The notes: generated by a model from the sequence alone, not told the origin. A stretch of 64,000 bases of DNA from Nymphaea colorata (GCF_008831285.2 NC_045149.1:622001-686000), one strand, 5' to 3'; positions 13,501-26,999 are shown, counted from the first letter of the stretch. Program-made: numbers and translations.

Positions 13501-16500
13501 ATAGTATTACTAAAGCAAATAATGAAAACCTAGGAGATAAGCAAGAAATAAACTATACATGTAGAAAAAGCAGAAAGCAGAAAGAAAAACCCAAAACATG
13601 AAATATCCTACGAACCACTCTAGATGGTAATCTTAATGTGGCCGATTTACCCTCTTTTGCAAGCTAAAAGCAGAAAGAAAAACCCAAAACATGTAGAAAA
13701 AGAAAAGAAAAATAGGAAAAACACTAAATTGCAAATAAGAAAAGAAAGAGTAAGGGAAAAAGAAATTACTAGAACCTAGAGACCTGACCGACCCCGCTTC
13801 CATGATATGTACCGAGCCTGGTTGGGTGTTGGTTGAGTGCTAATGCAGCACAAACCAAAACTTAGACCAAAGACACAAAAATATTTAACTTGAAAAGAGC
13901 CAAGCTTTTTACGCACCAAACTAGAAAATTACCAAGTTTATTGAGCTTTTATAGCAGCTCAAATTCATGGAGAGAAAGGGGGGTACAAGCTTCCAATTAT
14001 AATGGCTGAGGAGATTTCTCTCCCAAGGTCAGTATGAGACTAAACTTTTCTCCTCTCTTCTACACTCAAAAACACACAGACGTTAAAATTGTGTTTTCAA
14101 CAGGAAAATATCTACACTCTAAATTCTAATCCGGATTCTATCTCAAGAAAAGCATCATGTGTAAGAAAAGTGCTAATCGATCCATGATAAAAGATTTGGA
14201 TTGACGTTAAGTACGAATAACGAACAATGCATGAATATGGAGAAGAGAAAACACACACTGAAAGCATAGTTTAAAATAGGTATACGAGAGAAAAATGTTC
14301 ATTCAAAACATGTATGGAACGATTTTGATTTTGTTTGCACCAGAGTGCACATCAAAGGTTTTGCATGATTCATGTTCCATCGTATGAACTAAAATTAAGC
14401 AGAGAGTGAGAAAATGATGGCCAATTCTTAAAATATAATGTGCATTAAGCTAACAAGTGGATCCTGGTTGTGGGATTTGATATTGGGACCTAGATCCAAG
14501 TCTGGATTTGAAGGATACTCTAGAAGATGAATTGGGATATGATATGAAAATTTAGATCATGATCTCATACTGAGATTTGAAACTTGAAATGATGGACCAG
14601 ATCTATGAAAATTTATTACAGATCTGAAATTTGGATATGATATTTAGATATGAAAATGACACTTGGACATGGATTTAAAATTAAGATCTGAAAATGGCAT
14701 GAGCCTTGACCTACCTCGACCTGCAGTAGGTGGGTTCTGGCTGGTTTACTTGTGCTAGACCTGGGTTCGGCTCAGCTTTGAAAATGTTCTCAGACCTCGA
14801 TTGGCTGTTGGTTTACTTGGAAACGTTAGTTCAGTGAAAACTTGAAGTGGCTTGAGCCTAGGCTTGAGCATACTGGTTCATGTGAAAAATATGTGCATAG
14901 TCAAATGACCAAAATTTCCCTTGCAAGGAAATTAAAATCGGAGGGTCATGTAGGTGTGGCCTCACTAGGATGTGCGTAGGGTAAAGGTAAGGCATCCTAT
15001 TAAATTTGGCGAAAAAATGACTTCATTTACCCTTTCAAACTTAAACATTCAAATTTTACAAGTAGTAAGATAGCCCTTTTCTGATGCCTGAGCAACGGCA
15101 AAATGGAAGATCTGAGCCATCTTCATCTGATCCAAAGATAGAAATTCTCTCTTTAAGTGTTGTTGGTTGCAACCATGTAAGAAATTCATTAGCTAATTGA
15201 TCAGCTCAGAAGATTGAGATACACTGAAACCAAGTGTCTGGAACTGGATTAAACTTAGTAAATCCATAAAATGAAAATTGAACCCAAATCTGGGTGAAAA
15301 AACTGAAATCAAAGTTCAAAATACTTAGGTTAGATGTCAAAGAACGTTATCCCAGCTTGGCGATATTTAACATGGTCAAGATTGTGAGAATTATAGCTCA
15401 GACCTACTAGAGCTAATAACAAAGTGTTACCATGATTTAGGACACAGTTCTAGAACTTAAATTTGGATTATGGAATTGAAAATAACTGAAGAAATACTTT
15501 GTATGCATTGAGTGGAGCTATATTTAACCTGATTTGGATTTATATGGTCTTGTTGTTCTAGAATTGATAGGTGTGTTGTTTTAGTAAGCAGATAGAAATA
15601 GAGTGAGGTGAGGGAGTTGTCTCTAATGACTCCTAAGGTCTTGTGAAGTTGAGAAATAGCTTAATCAAATGTTAGTCATTCTCAAAAAACTTGGTGAAAC
15701 TACTTGCTTTCTAGGTTAGTGACATGACACAAGGGCAAAATGGTCATTTTAACAGTTAGGTGATCTAGGTCTAGGTGTTCAATGCTGATGTAAAATATAC
15801 CAACGTGGTTCTGTAATGACCTTTTTTTAGTGTTTGGTCTTTGAAAACCAATTTGAAAATCTCATGATGAAAGGTAAAATGATCTTTTGGACCTGATGCA
15901 AATTGGTGTGTTCACAGCAAGGATTCGATGAGTCACAAGTTGGACATTGACTAGACTAATCTAACATGAGTCTGAAGTCGGACATTGACTCAAAGAATCT
16001 TATACAATCAGACATCGAATCATCAAATTGAACATGATTTGACTAGCTCAAACATTATCAAAATGGTTCAATTACTGATTGATCAATTTATGGGTTCAAG
16101 GCTGGTTCAACCAGTTAGGAGGCCAATTTTGACCAGTTTGGGGCTCATCCAACTGATTCAGTAATCAATTCAATTGATATAGAGCTGTTTCAACCGATTT
16201 AGAGTCTTGTTCAGTCAATTTTAGAGGTTGTTTCGATCAATATGCTAATTTGGACACAAATCTGGTTGATTGGAGAACAAGAAAAAGAAGCCTAATCAGT
16301 GACATTTTGCACCGCTATAGATCTATTCCAGCAATTATTTTAGCCATTAAGTTCACCGGCCATTTCTGCTACAGACTTTATAGTGAATTTTGTGTATATC
16401 CATACTATACTGGTGTATCTTATCACTGCTATAAAGCAATACCAGTGCATTTACCACTGGTTTAGTTATCATAAGCAAACCAGAATATAGTGTTTATGCA

Positions 16501-18400
16501 AGTGACTGACATTTTCCTAATTTTCGTATGTATTACAATAATTAGTATTGGAATGAACCAAAATAATATAATGTTCCTCTTTCGACCATCTTGATCATTA
16601 TCAAGGGGCTCAACAATGCCTGACTATATAGGGTAATATTTCTTTCTCTCAATTGAAGAAATAATTGGAAAATAAAAAGCAAGTACAAAAATGAGTAATA
16701 ACCCCCAGTGGAGACTAGTACGATTCAATTCAACATCTTTACCATGTCTAATAGTTATAACAAGAAAAGCATATAAAAAAATTTCCATCTAAACCAAAAG
16801 AGGAAATATAGTGAAAGCATTAAAATACCTCGCTGAGAACGTCAAAACTAAACTCGAACAATGTGATTGATGATTTACTACATAGCTCCAATGTATTTGC
16901 ACTCATTTCATGGTGACTTATGGGAGCAGAAAGCAGGCATCAATAAGGATTGTTTGACATTTCTATGGGATTGAATCAACAACAAAAAATTGATCACATG
17001 AACATTACAATTGAGCCACAATTTTCTAATAGAAATAAACCTTTAAGTGAACGTTTTTCATAAATTGCCGTAGATACATACCTTATACAAGAACAACAAA
17101 TGTTACCTGACTATCCATCATGTTTTTCAATTTAACGCCAAACTGAAAATATAGTGCCTGCAATTGGGCGAGTAAAAGAAAATTGGAGATTATATATATA
17201 TATAGCAAAAGATGAATTATTGCATGGGCTAGTTGAGGGTGCTATTCAACTTGTTTTGATGAGCAAGTATAGTCACAATACCGATGTGGATATAGCAGTC
17301 ATGAAGCCTAAGTCGACATAAAGCATAAGTTGACGATTGCCCAAAAATTTCATGTGTTCATGTTTACTATAAAAGCCTATAACTTATGCTTTAAAAGACA
17401 AGATGAAATCTGATTTAGTTTCCAACTAAAATATTAAAACAATACTATATTAGGTTATGGTTTTGTTTGATGCTATAATTCATGTCATTTTTGTCGTCAT
17501 TGCCTGAATGCTTTAGGCGCTTATCCAGGTATGTTTTCACATGGCATGTTATTTATTTGTGGTATTTTTTTTATACCATTTCAGATGATAATATTTCCAG
17601 ATTTCTATATGTTTGTAAATTAAGTGGTTTAGTCAGGGACAAAACTCGAGCATGAAAAATTTCCCGATGAAGCTTACGCCAACTTCTTAGGCCAAGAAGA
17701 AGTAGGTTCTTCTAACATACTTCAAGACATTCCCAAAAATCTTGAGAATCATATTGTGCTAATCTACAAGTCATTTAATTAAATCAAATCAATAAATAAA
17801 AATTTGTTGACATAGATACCAAACATTTTGTTCACCATACTTGCATTCTTGTAATTTTTTTTTTCTATCAAGAACGTTAAAATGTCAAATAAAAAAGGAA
17901 CAAATTCATAATCATAGAAGAAAGTTATTTGACTAATTCGTAATAAAAGCAAACAGTATCGTTGATTCATACCCACTCATACAGGAGGTTCATTAGATGA
18001 AGTTTTCTGATACAAACTACCAAAGAGTCATATTGGGAGCACCGATGGCCAGCTAAAGCCTCAGGTGATTTACTGGTTGCACTTGTAAATAAATATGATT
18101 GGATGGACCAGTCAACTGTTCCTACTCATATGTGTGTACATTCCTTATAGGAGCAAGCATTATGTCAATTTATAAAGTTGAATATCCTAGTGTTTATGTG
18201 TTAAACTCTAGGTTTCTTGGTTAAAGAAACCAATTTAATAATCTACAAATTAAAATCTGAAAGCTGTTGGAATCATTTCGTTCCAGCTAGAAAAGTCTTG
18301 ATTAGAGATGACATAATTAAATATGTTGACTATTGATCATAAAACAATGGAAGAAGCTAGTAATGCTAACAAGCTAAACTGGACTACCTGAAGATTCTTA
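10600..18400. other. Non-coding, no gene recognised
   Basis: Only short frames occur. The longest, a 142-codon minus-strand frame at 10825-11253, shows no domain and lies just upstream of the broken gypsy gag, so it may be non-coding element sequence. Region 12600-12760 holds loose repeats of phrases like aaaatctaagatct. Small (TA)n runs occur near 17195. I see no tRNA, LTR pair or splice-consistent coding region that I can name. Confidence 0.4.
13574..13693. repeat. 27-bp direct repeat, 93 bp apart
   Basis: The same 27-bp A-rich sequence (core cagaaagaaaaaccc) occurs at 13574-13600 and 13667-13693. The purine richness makes chance partial similarity easier, but the full 27 bp match is exact. 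Confidence 0.6.
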
Positions 18401-18428
18401 TGCACTGCTACTGGTAGGCTTCTTGTAC

Positions 18429-18630
18429 CATTCTTTCTGCCAACTGAAGCAGTATTGGCAATTGTCTACATGCGACAAGTGTTGGGAGTGCTTGAACCTT
18501 AACACATGCACCTTTTACTTCTGTACTGTGACCATTGTTTGTTTTCTTACTCTGCGTTGCTGGCGATCCTTTTGATGGCTGCATAGAGTCTGGAAGGCAC
18601 TCAAACAGAAGATGAGGCTGAACAACCTCA
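18429..18630 (-). CDS. Candidate exon of an unrecognised gene (no start codon)
   Basis: A minus-strand frame is open from 18662 to its stop at 18408-18410, about 84 codons, in otherwise stop-rich DNA. Its composition looks protein-like: it reads SSEVVQPHLLFECLPD, then a polar stretch, then ACVKVQALPTL and LLQLAERMV. A pyrimidine-rich acceptor (ttctgcaattctag) and a GTACAAG donor could define an exon of about 202 nt. I do not recognise the family. A second protein-like minus frame lies near 18960-19110. It may be a real exon of a host gene, a TE-captured fragment, or chance. Confidence 0.3.
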
Positions 18631-18945
18631 CTAGAATTGCAGAAGAAAATAATTTCGGAATGCTGCTATAAACTAAAAAAATATTATTTAAAGACAGGGA
18701 AACAAAAAAGCAATGAACAGAAAGGTTGGTTCAATGGGTATAAAAATCAAACAAAAGAAGGAACCATGAAGATTTTAAGGCCATGCATGATCATGATTCT
18801 TTACAGTAGCATATGCACAAATAACTAAAGCTAAAGCACAATAAATAAAGGAACATCTTCTGTAAGTCATTTCTGCTGATTAAAGCCTGGTGAAATGTTG
18901 GTGGTTTTATCATGGTAAAAAAACATTAATGTAAAGGAAGAACCA

Positions 18946-19176
18946 TCAGCGTGAGAGAATTAAGTGATGTCCATAGGCCATAATCAAGAACCTTTGGCAT
19001 GTAAAATGACACTTGACCTCATGTTCACTGGCATTAATTAACCACAAGCCTTGGACATCATGAAGAAGATCACATAAAAGTAACCAGTGATATGCAGTTG
19101 TTAAAAAAAAAAAAAAAGACTCAAGCCGAACGGAGATGCTAGGCAAACCAAATCCACTGGTTGTGATTAGGTGCAC
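18946..19176 (-). other. Weak second exon candidate, minus strand
   Basis: The frame reads HWLLLCDLLHDVQGLWLI in a protein-like manner behind a T-rich tract that could serve as an acceptor region. A GAG|GTCAAG sequence could be a donor. I cannot name a family, and the frame could be fortuitous. It matters only if joined to the candidate at 18429-18630. Confidence 0.2.
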
Positions 19177-20214
19177 CTATAAGAAAACAACAGCTGTTTA
19201 AAAAATTTTCTCCAAGCTTCTGAATGGCTGTAGCTATTGATATGGTGACTGGGTAAGAGCATTGAGTTATCTTTTCTTCTTACTGTCTAACAAGCATGGT
19301 TTTATCAGCGCGCAAAGCATTGTTTCTTTTGCAGAAGTAGTGGTTTATGGTTCCTAATTTTCTGTATCATAATATTTTCCCAATAAGGGTTGGGGGAGCA
19401 GATCTATTATTGGAAGTAACAGTAACTGCCCAAGTGAAGCTGCACCTTTTACTACGCCCCAATTGTTGAGGTACCCTTATAAGATCCCTGGTGGATGCTG
19501 AATTGGGGAAGATTTGCATGGGACATGAGGTCCCTCAAACGTGCTCCCTACAACTGTTCTCAGCTGATTCACATGCAATGCACCTATACTCCAAATATTA
19601 TTTGGTCATTTCCATATGCAGTTTTTGAACTTTCATTCCCATTCTCTTATTTTGGATCGAAAAGGACACTCTTATCCACCTTGATTACATCTTAATCTAC
19701 AAGATATTGAGTCATTGGAATTAATATATGTGAGAGATTTTCCAAAACCTCTAACCATCCATATTTTCATGTATAGAAACTTATAGGAAATGATGTTTTC
19801 TTAGAAAAAAAATGGAAACAATAAATATTGTTTCGATGTATAAGCTGAGAAACTTGTGCCACTGAATTTCAAATCCTCAGAAAATCTTATTTGTGATGAA
19901 AAATAATTTTTAACTCATAGGTTTAATTTCTCATATAGACATATGTGGTTTCATAAAGGTTACTTAATTGTATACATACTCATCTAATCTCGTCACCTAG
20001 TGAAAGATATGAAAGTTGCAACCTGATCATTCATAGCAAAATGATTTTCCAATATTATAAAAGAAATTCAACTCAGATCCTATTTGAGCAACACCTAATC
20101 AATTGGAACTGCATGAATACATGTTTTCCAATTTGAGAAAAGAATTGCTTGATGGGATCCAAGATTGACAACCTATTCATTAATTAGTTTAGTTTAATTA
20201 CTTTGTATTTACAG

Positions 20215-20545
20215 CGAACATGAAGATCATCAAGGCCCATATCACCAGTTTCTTCATACATAGAAAGCAAATCTCTTGGTTTTGTCTATATGACAACTTT
20301 CCAATCTTTGTTTAAAGGGTCTTCAGCATAGAAAACTTTGTGAACTTAAAATGCCAGAACAAAAGGTTCATCTTGCATACATTTGTGAGTACTATTAACA
20401 AGTGTGAATCTGAACTCATCCTTTTTCATATCTTGTAGTCCAAGAATATCAAACCATTCACATTTAAAAAACACAAATCTGAATTATTCATAATATTGCA
20501 ACTCAATTATATCTTCAATAACACCATAGTAAGTGACATTTCCTA
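20215..20545 (-). pseudogene. CACTA transposase C-terminal part (DUF4216)
   Basis: On the minus strand the frame reads VTYYGVIEDIIEL at its start, then FFKCEWFDI, KKDEFRFTLVN, DEPFVLA, KVFYAEDPLNKDW and KPRDLLSMYEETGDMG. These are the successive conserved blocks of the DUF4216 domain that follows DUF4218 in plant CACTA transposases. At least three in-frame stops interrupt it. Its upstream neighbour in the original gene is now at 35716, beyond the inserted copia. The high-coordinate edge is only about 14 bp from the copia LTR. Confidence 0.85.
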
Positions 20546-20558
20546 TTCTAGGTCGAGT

Positions 20559-20832
20559 TGTTAAGATTGTATGATTTGGATCGGGTCAACCAGACCCGAC
20601 CCATCTTCTCCACACGCCCAATCATAATGGGCAGTGGCATACTTGTATTTTTTAACATTGTTTTGTGTACTTTGTTGTATACCAAATCAGTATATAATGA
20701 AATCAAGAGGCAGACGTTAGGGTTGCTGCTCTTTTTCTTTTCTTCCTCTCTCTTGTACGTGCAGCCCGTTCCTCTTCTCCTTTTGCATCTAACTTCATCC
20801 GATGGTTGGGCATTAGATATCAAAATCTTACA
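20559..20832 (+). repeat. Copia 1 5' LTR
   Basis: It starts TGTTAAGATTGT and ends CAAAATCTTACA, so the ends are near-inverted repeats with the usual TG...CA. The primer site follows directly. The 3' partner is absent. A tight tataatgaaatca stretch near 20692 could be the TATA region. Confidence 0.75.
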
Positions 20833-20847
20833 TGGTATCAAAGTAGG
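20833..20847 (+). other. Copia 1 primer binding site
   Basis: TGGTATCAAAGTAGG directly follows the LTR. It matches the tRNA-iMet 3' end complement (TGGTATCAGAGC) with one early mismatch. Confidence 0.75.
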
Positions 20848-21299
20848 TTTTGCCATTGAGAATGTTCAGTAAGAATCTCTAATTTCAACTCTAGTCTTTG
20901 TTTTCCTAATCCCTAGATATCTGCTCTAACCCTAATTTCTACCGTCTGCCCTAATCTGAAATTTCTGCCCTAATCCCAGGTATCTGCCCTAATCCCTAAA
21001 TTTCTACCCTAATCTCTACAGCATGCCCTAATCCCCAACTTTCTACATTAATCCCCAAATTTCATCCCCAACTTTATGCCCTAATTCCCAAATTTTTGCC
21101 TATCTCTATCTTGTGCCCTAATCTCCAACCTTCTGATTACTGCAAGTATGAATCACAACCGAAATTCCAACATCTTGTCGTCCAATTTTCTCTCTCAACT
21201 CATCTCACAAAAGCTAAACCATACCAACTACTTGACATGAAAATGTCAAATAGTCTCGTTCACCAAGAGTCATCGTCTCTATGGACATCTCAATGACAC

Positions 21300-22673
21300 T
21301 ACACCTGCGCCACCTAACTGGGTCATGCAAGAGGTGAAGAATGCTGCAGGGCAAGTTCAAGAAACCGTTGTAGAAGTCAATCCTGAATATGAGACGTGGA
21401 TGACACATGATGAATCTCTTGTTGCCTATATCACCTCCACATTATCAGAGGAAGTTCTGATGGGTGTTGATGATGATAACACTTGACTTGTGGAATGTTC
21501 TCGCTACCATGTATTCTCAACTATCAGAAGCCAGATTTCTACAACTCAAGAGGCAATTTCAAGATATTAAGCATAGAACACGTTTAGTCTTGGAGTACAT
21601 ACATGAAATCAAAAATGTCAGCGATCAGCTTGCAATCATAAGGCATCCAGTCAGCGACAAGGACAAGGTACAACAAGCTTTGAGTGGATTGGGGTTTGAA
21701 TTTGATGTTTCCTGCACTACTTTAGAAGTATTGCCTATTCTTCCCTCTTTTGAAGATCTAAAAACGAAATTGATTCAACATGAAACGAGTCATGTACAAC
21801 GACAAAAATTAGTGCATTCTAGCAGTCACAATGTGTTGGTCACTGAACCCATACTTTTCATGGTAGTCATCAAAGAGTTTGGAACTCACAAGCAGGGATG
21901 GGGAAATGTATTCTTCCTACACCTAACAAAAATACACATGCAAATGTACCACGAAGAATACTTACTTGTTTCTATTGCAATAAGAAATGATATGTGAAGT
22001 CAGAATGTTGGCATAATTCTCAAAACAAGGGAAATCAGGTCAAGCGTGACAATAGGGCAGTAGGGTCGACTGTATCGAACATGATTGCAACATCGAACAT
22101 TTCTCCTGATGTGCAGTAGATTTTAGTGACAACTTTGTCTAAAGTTAATCTCAGGCAAAATGAGGAAGAACAATGGTACGTGGATTTTGGTGTGGTAGCT
22201 CATGTGAGTGGTGATGCAGGTAAGCTTTCTAGTGTTCTCCCTTATTTAGCTAAAGGCTCAAATGTTACAGGAGATGGTCTCCATCACAAAATATCACACA
22301 TTGAAAATGCACACATATCCATGGTTCATTCCTCCATACCTTTAATGAATGTTCTTGTTGTTCCAAATGTCAAGAAAAATATCATTTCCGTGTCAAAGCT
22401 TATCGATGACACCCATTCGTCTGTTGAGTTTACTCCTTCTCTGTTTATGTCAAGGATGCTCGAACCAACAAGACATTCATTGAAGGTGTTCGCAAAGGAG
22501 ACATGTACGTCATTGAAGAAGCTCCAAAGGTGTCCAAGTTTTGTGTTTCAGATTTATCCTTTCCCAGTCATAGTGAAGTCAACATAAGAGAGTATGATAA
22601 ACCATCCATTTGGCATTGTCGTCTAGCCCATTGTAGTCGGTCTTTCATTCAAAGTCTTGTTGCAGATAGACTA
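21300..22673 (+). pseudogene. Copia 1 gag, protease and GAG-pre-integrase start
   Basis: Gag reads through about 21300-21990 in two frames, with copia (UBN2-type) blocks such as LWNVLATMYSQ and IHEIKNVSDQL. A zinc knuckle near 21967 keeps its Cys pair (CFYC) and last Cys but has lost the His and gained a stop. The aspartic protease should read D-S-G-A. Here codons at 22183-22194 read D-F-G-V, so Ser is replaced by Phe at 22186-22188. The GAG-pre-integrase motif IWHCRLAHCS lies at about 22609-22640. The gypsy element begins at 22674. No active polyprotein is possible. Confidence 0.8.
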
Positions 22674-25613
22674 TGTAACGTTCGATGTCTTTCAGGTGGG
22701 CCGGCTCGGGTCCAGATCCGGACCCGAACCCAAGTGCGTGAGAAGCCTAACGCGAGGGCCCATCTCCCTCGCGTCTCCCTCTTCTTCCTCGTCGCTTTTC
22801 TTTCCTCTGTTTCGACCGTGTGAGACCAGGAGGAGGACGAGGGTGCAGTGGCAACGCTTGGGCCGGCAGAGGAAGGAACGGCGGTGGCGGCGGCGTTCGG
22901 GTAAGCCCTCAACCTCTCCCTAACTCTTCCTTCTTCTCCTCCTCCCTCTCCCACTTTTTTGCCGTCTCCCCTCTCTGCCGCACGGCCTCCTCTTGCGCAG
23001 CCTCTCCCCTTCCGTTTCTTTTTTGTTGTTTCTCTCCCTCTCCTGTCTGCTCGAGCTCTCACTCCCACACTCTCTCATCCTCTCTGCTGCACCCAATCCC
23101 TTTTTTTCCACCCGTTTTCTTGCTGTTTTTGACTGTTTTGGGGCTGTTGGTTTGAATTTCAATGGGGAACACATCATTTTCCCCTCATACCAATGAAGTG
23201 AAAGCATTGGTGGTGGAGGCAGCGATCAATCGTTGACATTGGAGCTCAATCGAACTCTTGAAGTGGTTGTCGGGAGCATTACGAGAGTTTGAATTCTAAG
23301 ATTGGGGTGAGAAAGGCCTAATCGAGCTTAGATTGTTGTAAATTTTCTATTGGAGTACGTATAATTATTGTTTGAGCATGCTAGAATTAGAATTTGATGT
23401 TTAGGGATGCATGTTAGCGACTTTGTTTTTTTGGAAAAGTTTAGGATTATGTTGGAGAAGCGATGATTCATGTATATATTGATCTTTTAAGCGTGAGGTG
23501 TTGATTTACGAAGCAATAGGGAAGCATGGTAGAGATTGTGATGTTGTGGGGAAGATTTAAAACCGTCTTAGTGAGCATGTGACACATGATTTTGTGAACG
23601 GGTGTATTTTGGAGTCCGAGGGGAAAACATACGTAAGTTGGATGTAACTATGGGGTTGACGCCTCGACTAAAGAAAGCAAATGAGAATTGGGTTGTGATA
23701 GATTGATCGAAACGGTGAATTTTGACGTTTGGTGGCAATGTGAAGAGGTTAGGAGGAGGTCTATTGGAGGGCTTGTAGGTCGATACTATCCGTCGACACC
23801 TTCTTGAGGCAATGACATGTGCCTCAATGATTTTGTTTTATGTTTGTTTGGATCGTAAAGGTAACTAGTAGAAATTTTATCATGTGGTTATGTCTGCATG
23901 TACACCGGGCATGTTATGTAGACCTTGAGCGATCAGTTTCGAAGCTCGAGGCATTTTGAAGAGTTTTGTAGGCGCACGACAGGTATGGCAGCATTCCAGG
24001 CAAAGCCATGCCTGGGCAAATGTGTGAATGTGTGTTCCTAGGATCGAGGGATCCTATGATTTTGATGTGATTGATGGATTGTTTTGTGAACGAATGTGTG
24101 TATGCATGCAAATAGTTTGATACATGATATGATTTGTTTTGAAAGACTATTATAAGCATATATTTTGAAAATGTTACGCATTTGCATGTGCATGCTAGAA
24201 TTGATAACTGTTTGGGATAGATGAGGTGGGGTATCGAGTCGAGTGTCTCCTCGACCACAATTGTGCATTAGAAAGCATCCTAGAATGATAATGACATAGG
24301 ACATCTACGAGCCAATCACAGATCAAGACGACTCTCTGTGGTTTGGCTAAGTTTTTCAAAGAGGTAATTTTTGTGATAATTGATGTGAAGGTTGTGTTTT
24401 GTTGCATACACATTACCGCGGGTAATGAAGCAAATGAATGAATTGGAGGGTAATTGTACCCGTATTATATGACGCTAGCTATGTCTGTTAAATGTTATAT
24501 GTAGACCCCGTGTGGAGGAAATTGGAGGTGTGGGTGCACTCGTGAAGTGAACCAACCTCATGACCTAGCCAGTCATTTTATGAATGTGCATTTGTAATGA
24601 TAATAATGTAAGAATAAGAGATAACAGGCCAGCGAGTTGTGGCAATGTGTTTAGGAGACGTCCCGCTTTCGCACTGGTCTCGCCTATTCAGAGTGCAGGC
24701 GGTGCAAGGCCCCAGGGTACTATTGTTTGTTGTGCTTGGAGCATTGGGCTCCCGCCTACCCAACCTGGGTGTCTTAGGGAAGGCTGAGTATCTCTCCGTG
24801 GAATTCACACACCCATGGATGAGTGCTCTACCACTGCTACAGATGGATGGATCCATATCATTATGGGCTACCATGGGGGTTGTCTCTCGGCTATGGGCCG
24901 CCCATGGTGTGCACGTGTCTGTGTTTGCACCCACAGGAACTGTCAATTCACTAAAGCTAATGTAAATGAAAGTATGTGAATGAAATGTGTGTGAACGAAT
25001 GAATGTGATTGATGGACATGTGAATGATATGAATGAAATGAAATGTTTAAGCATGCCTTGCATGTGAATGAGATTGTGTTACTGTGGCTCTTGAGTGGCC
25101 TTTACATGTCATGGTCTATGTTAGGTGTTTTCTTGGCAAATGATGTGGCTATGCCCTGACACGACATGATGATAGATTATTTTTATGATTGTTCTCAGAT
25201 TTGAGCCCTACCTAAGAGGGTTTGAAATTTTCTTGGCTTGTTGCCATACTGTGAAGCTAAGCCTTCTGTTGTTTCATTTTTCAGGTTTTGGTAGACCAGG
25301 TGCAGCAGGTTGAGCAGATGGATTCAGTCACGTCCTACTAGGGAGGTTTTGGGTCTTTTGTAGTGCCGGTGCATCTTATTTTGATTGTATTGATGTCTTG
25401 TTTTTGTTAGACATCAAGTATATGTTTTGGGGCATTTTTGTCATACACTTAGATGTCATTTTGTATGAATCAAAATTGTTACATGAATGAAAGTTCGCCC
25501 CATTGTTTTGAATGACATAGCTCCCTCTTTTGAGTTGTTGTGTCGTCACACTTCAATGCTTTATGTTAGAAAAACAAAATGTGTTTGAGGGTCAAAAAGG
25601 TTGGGGTGTGACA
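22674..25613 (+). repeat. Gypsy 5' LTR, 2940 bp
   Basis: It begins TGTAACGTTCGATG and ends GGTTGGGGTGTGACA. A GC-rich palindromic block (CGGGTC..GACCCG) lies at about 22700-22730, followed by long pyrimidine-rich tracts to about 23140. It is very long for a plant LTR and has no convincing internal gene; the Arg-rich and Ser-rich frames over 22650-23200 come from base composition. Confidence 0.93.
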
Positions 25614-25617
25614 GCTT

Positions 25618-25629
25618 TGGTATTAGAGC
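25618..25629 (+). other. Gypsy primer binding site
   Basis: TGGTATTAGAGC lies 4 bp after the LTR end. It differs from the tRNA-iMet complement TGGTATCAGAGC by one C-to-T change. Confidence 0.8.
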
Positions 25630-25848
25630 TATGGAAAACCCCACTATGGATGTGAGTTAAAGCCTATCTTTGAAGCCGTGTTGCCTAAGTATGCATTTAT
25701 TTGATTAAATTATTATTGTAGTTTGATTTTACAAGTATAAGTACATAATGTGATCGATGTTTTGAACTTTGTGCTTATGCACGTTTATGATTGGATTTGC
25801 AAGTTTGGTCATATACTTGATTTGAGAACAAGGGTTCTTGTTTGTACA

Positions 25849-26990
25849 GATGGATTATCAACGTAGGGTTAAGAAGCGTGCTGAGCCTTCTACAGAGGCA
25901 CAAAGAGAGCCAAGTTCGGCCCATTTTGATGCACGTACCCCAGTGGATGACAGTACATCAGGGCAACAGAATGCCGTGTGGGTACCCAAACCCCACTGAG
26001 ACAGACTCCACCTGTGGATCAGCAGACTATACTACTGACAACGTTGCAGACACTGACCACCCTTATACAGTCGATGGTCAGTAATAAGAGGAGCCATACA
26101 TCCCCTACTAGAGACACCAGTGTGCCACTTCGGGAGAAGGCAACGACGGTATCGTACCAACGGTTTATGGCAATGCAGCTGCCTATCTTTACAGGAGAAG
26201 GCAATCCAGACAAGGCAAAAGAATGGATTGAGGAAGTTGAACACATCTTTGGGCTTCTGAAGATGCCAGAAGAAGACAAAGTGAATTATGGCTCTTATCT
26301 GTTGAAGGGTGATGCCAAGAATTGGTGGCAATCGACTAATGAGATCCGGTTTGTGAGCCAACTGTCAATCTCTTAGAAACAGTTTAGAGATTCGTTCTTC
26401 AGCACTTACTTTCCAGTGCATGCTAGAGACAAGAAAATGCAAGAGTTTCTTAATTTGCAGCAGAATTAGTTGAGCCTAGACGAATACATTACGAAATATC
26501 GACACTTGGAGGTGTATTACCTGCACCTTTACACTACAGATGAGGCCAGAGCAGGAAAGTTTGTGCGCGGGCTGCGGGATGGACTGTGAAGCAAAGTCTT
26601 GACAAACAGACCTCGTGACTTGGACAAGGCGGTCACCATGGCAAAATGCATAGAAGAGGACTAGGCAATGACACAGAAGGATCACCACAAGAAGGCAGAC
26701 CAGCAATCACACGGTGGGCGAAAGTAGGTCAAGCACCAACCCTTTGCAGGCAGGGCAAGGCCTTATGAGAGGCGTGATGACAAAATGTTCAGACGAAACC
26801 AGCCAACCTGTAGTGAGGCCACACATGGGTTAGTGGCCACTCCGAGTTCACCAAGCTGCCCAACTTGCTCACGTGTGCACCCCGAAAAGCCATGTTATCG
26901 AGTGACCGGGGCGTGTTTACATTGTGGAGGGATGGAGCACTTCATCAAAGATTGCCCCATAAGACAAGAAAAAGAATTGAAGAAGCTTGA
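25849..26990 (+). pseudogene. Gypsy gag with CCHC zinc knuckle
   Basis: The first Met frame starts at 25849, then the reading shifts to another frame by about 25980. Conserved gag blocks follow: FTGEGNPDKAKEWIEEVEHI near 26190, then LLKGDAKNWW and FRDSFFSTYFP. The zinc knuckle CLHCGGMEHFIKDC (26913-26955) has all four ligands. At least five in-frame stops occur (near 26374, 26467, 26587, 26662 and 26726). Several are one transition away from the expected Trp, Gln or Arg codon. Confidence 0.85.
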
Positions 26991-26999
26991 GGCCGGTCC

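Noticed and set aside
22649-23207. Arg-rich and Ser-rich open frames on both strands in the gypsy LTR (also 30512-31017 and 44866-45516)
   Set aside because: They repeat in all LTR copies in different frames, follow the GC- and pyrimidine-rich composition, and show no domain.
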